This document shows, one piece after another, positions 6,629 through 6,630 of a stretch of DNA of 6,630 nucleotides. Position 1 is the stretch's first letter, and every line of letters begins with the position of its first letter. The notes beneath the pieces are model-generated. The model searched no databases and was not told the origin of the DNA. It saw nothing but the letters and a program-made list of their open reading frames with translations. The position numbers were made by a program, and so were the translations under genes. This DNA is from an uncultured Mailhella sp. (GTDB taxonomy: Bacteria > Desulfobacterota > Desulfovibrionia > Desulfovibrionales > Desulfovibrionaceae), in NCBI GenBank assembly GCA_944324625.1, contig CALUWZ010000099.1, forward strand, positions 1-6,630, given 5' to 3'.

Positions 6629-6630
6629 GG

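Noticed and set aside
1..6630. Mobile element, CRISPR array, toxin-antitoxin or defence system
   Set aside because: There are no spaced repeats, no inverted-repeat-bounded transposase and no recombinase. The genes are housekeeping types with uniform composition, so there is no sign of an accessory island.

Overview
The window is a compact bacterial chromosomal stretch carrying housekeeping genes. Base composition is moderate (by eye somewhat under 50% GC). The proteins look like a Gram-negative anaerobe of the Desulfovibrio type (Desulfobacterota). Three things point that way: a lipidated LpoA/LppC-like protein, an indirect tRNA-amidation operon that includes a class V aminotransferase, and a ThiI-like PP-loop protein with an Fe-S-type cysteine pattern. 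The taxonomic placement is inference from protein character and gene content, not from a search.

Layout. (1) Bases 1-299 hold the 3' two thirds of smpB, cut by the left edge. (2) Bases 300-448 are a leader region with a good sigma70-type promoter (TTGCAA, 17-bp spacer, TATACT) and nothing else coding. (3) Bases 449-5117 form one apparent four-gene + strand operon: a periplasmic-binding-fold lipoprotein, gatC, gatA and a class V aminotransferase. Gaps are 34, 28 and 5-11 bases. An intrinsic terminator begins at the last stop codon. (4) Bases 5176-5517 encode a small, unrecognised helical protein standing alone between two terminators. (5) A bidirectional terminator at 5537-5565 separates it from a convergent minus-strand gene (5564-6628). 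That gene encodes a ThiI-like PP-loop ATPase with a C-terminal extension, probably a tRNA-thiolating enzyme.

How the genes fit together. SmpB (ribosome rescue), GatC/GatA (Gln-tRNA and/or Asn-tRNA formation) and the PP-loop protein (tRNA modification) all serve translation, although they lie in separate transcription units. The lipoprotein and the aminotransferase are co-transcribed with gatCA but have no obvious mechanistic tie to it. gatB, the third subunit, is not in the window and must be elsewhere if the complex is functional.

I found no mobile element, CRISPR array, tRNA/rRNA gene or clear novel system. The points most worth a second look are the PP-loop fusion protein with its C86/C89/C195 pattern, the divergent phosphate-binding loop of the aminotransferase, the unusual operon partners of gatCA, and the unassigned 113-residue protein.
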